A stretch of 7,483 bases of DNA, taken from an uncultured Mucispirillum sp. Its GTDB lineage: Bacteria; Chrysiogenota; Deferribacteres; Deferribacterales; Mucispirillaceae. The DNA lies in NCBI GenBank assembly GCA_947177675.1, contig CAMWVK010000061.1:1-7483 (forward strand), read 5' to 3'. The notes beneath the pieces were generated by a model. The model saw only the letters and a list, made by a program, of their open reading frames with translations, searched no databases and had not been told where the DNA came from. The translations under genes and the position numbers were made by a program. The stretch's first letter is position 1, and each line of letters begins with the position of its first letter. Shown one piece after another: positions 6,643 to 7,483 of this stretch.

Positions 6643-7482
6643 CTAAATAGGTTCTTCCTGATTTATTGAAAATATTTGAATATTGCTGTCTCCAAGCCCT
6701 CTTAAACTGAACAATAAGAAAAATTTAACATCATTTTTGTTATATCTTCCGTCTATTGAGTTAACAATAGAGCGTGTAACTTCTGCATTTAGTCCAAGGC
6801 TCCAGCATTCTGCATTATATAAAATAGAGCCACCATAGCTTTTTGGTATTAAACCATTAAAGCTCATATCTGTATTATAACCGCTCCATTTATAATATCC
6901 TTGCACAGCAACACGCCAAATATTTATACCTGATGATATTTGTGCAGTTGTATTATATGTGTTTGATGTTACATTTTTATAAACAGCACCATTATATGTA
7001 TATGAGCCAGTTATAAAAAAGTATTTAAGAAATTTAAGTGTTGTAGTATTTGAAAAATATTTTATTTTTGGCTCGTTTTCTTCAAATTCTCCCGTATGTT
7101 TATAATTAAGTTCAGTATTATTTGTTAAATATCCTAATACATTTGCTTTAAGTGTTAATTCAAGTGGAAGAACATTATTTTTTTCTGCCATAAAATCATA
7201 GCCTTGTTCAGCTGTAAATTTAATATTCCAGCCTTTGCCAATTAATGAAGTAATAAATTCATAAGAAAGAGAGCTTTGGTATGAAGTAACATCATTAAAT
7301 AAAAGGTTAGGGTAATTAGTAATATTATTAGCAGTAGGGTGTTCTAATTTTGGAGAATATGAAAGATATATGTTATTTTGTATAGAGTGCCTAAATATTC
7401 CATAATCCTTATATATTTCTTTTACTGTTAATGTTAAATCTGCTCCACCCCAGTATTTTTCTGCAGTGCTTTCATTTAGTGT
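6643..7482 (-). CDS. lptD: LPS-assembly outer-membrane protein LptD, C-terminal part
   Basis: The frame is open from the right window edge to a TAG stop and gives the last 279 residues; the internal Met at 7189-7191 is not a start, because coding-quality sequence continues upstream (WGGADLTLTVKEIYKDYG). The segment is a run of amphipathic beta strands as in an outer-membrane barrel. Near the end, LYNAECWSLGLNAEVTRS and then FFLLFSLRGLGDSNIQIF match the LptD C-terminal hallmarks: the conserved CW after an SYGGSILYN strand, and a late LxGLG. The Cys (codon 6805-6807) is 54 residues from the C-terminus, close to the position of the Cys724-Cys725 pair in E. coli LptD, which forms disulfides with the N-terminal domain. 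Only this one Cys occurs in the visible part. By family knowledge LptD, with lipoprotein LptE, inserts LPS into the outer leaflet. The N-terminal OstA domain is outside the window. Confidence 0.88.
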   Translation of the reverse strand, partial: TLNESTAEKYWGGADLTLTVKEIYKDYGIFRHSIQNNIYLSYSPKLEHPTANNITNYPNLLFNDVTSYQSSLSYEFITSLIGKGWNIKFTAEQGYDFMAEKNNVLPLELTLKANVLGYLTNNTELNYKHTGEFEENEPKIKYFSNTTTLKFLKYFFITGSYTYNGAVYKNVTSNTYNTTAQISSGINIWRVAVQGYYKWSGYNTDMSFNGLIPKSYGGSILYNAECWSLGLNAEVTRSIVNSIDGRYNKNDVKFFLLFSLRGLGDSNIQIFSINQEEPI

Positions 7483-7483
7483 A

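Noticed and set aside
6643..7191. A free-standing 182-residue protein beginning at the Met codon at 7189-7191
   Set aside because: The same frame stays open to the window edge with coding-quality, barrel-like sequence, and no ribosome binding site precedes this Met. It is an internal residue of LptD.

Overview
The window is strongly AT-rich, and its codons favour A/T at third positions and AGA for arginine. The gene content points to a Gram-negative (diderm), probably anaerobic bacterium. It has an outer-membrane LPS-assembly protein (LptD), a two-partner secretion system that needs an outer membrane, and a rubredoxin, which is common in anaerobes. A low-GC member of Deferribacterota (for example a Mucispirillum-like gut bacterium) would fit. 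That is a guess from composition and gene content, not something the sequence proves.

Left part, + strand (1-3912): a two-partner secretion operon in TpsB-then-TpsA order. The window opens inside the C-terminal half of the outer-membrane transporter (TpsB, ShlB/FhaC type). Its stop codon overlaps the start of a 1178-residue secreted exoprotein (TpsA) with a classic filamentous-haemagglutinin N-terminal secretion domain and a long Asn/Gly/Ser-rich beta-helix-like body. A hairpin lies just after the tpsA stop.

Middle (3913-4342): a 430-base convergent intergenic region with no credible protein gene. It is unusually rich in inverted repeats: the hairpin after tpsA, a perfect 12-bp hairpin at 4141-4175, a nested stem at 4183-4280, and a terminator-like hairpin at 4285-4318. 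One arm of that last hairpin is also complementary to a second copy of its sequence about 190 bases upstream. This is either a small non-autonomous mobile element remnant, a structured RNA, or a cluster of terminators.

Right part, - strand (4343-7483): read in the direction of transcription, the C-terminal half of lptD, then a strong extended -10 promoter, then a tightly spaced three-gene unit. The unit holds an exported protein of unknown function with a weak FlgT/DUF2066-like look, a DHH/DHHA1 phosphoesterase (NrnA-like), and a 54-residue rubredoxin. Spacings inside the unit are 12-14 bases and each gene has its own ribosome binding site. The unit ends at the hairpin at 4285-4318.

The two halves have separate jobs: surface or secreted adhesin-like protein export on the left, envelope biogenesis and small-nucleotide/RNA and redox housekeeping on the right. 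Nothing here is a clear new defence or mobile system. The most open questions are the structured intergenic region and the uncharacterised exported protein downstream of lptD.
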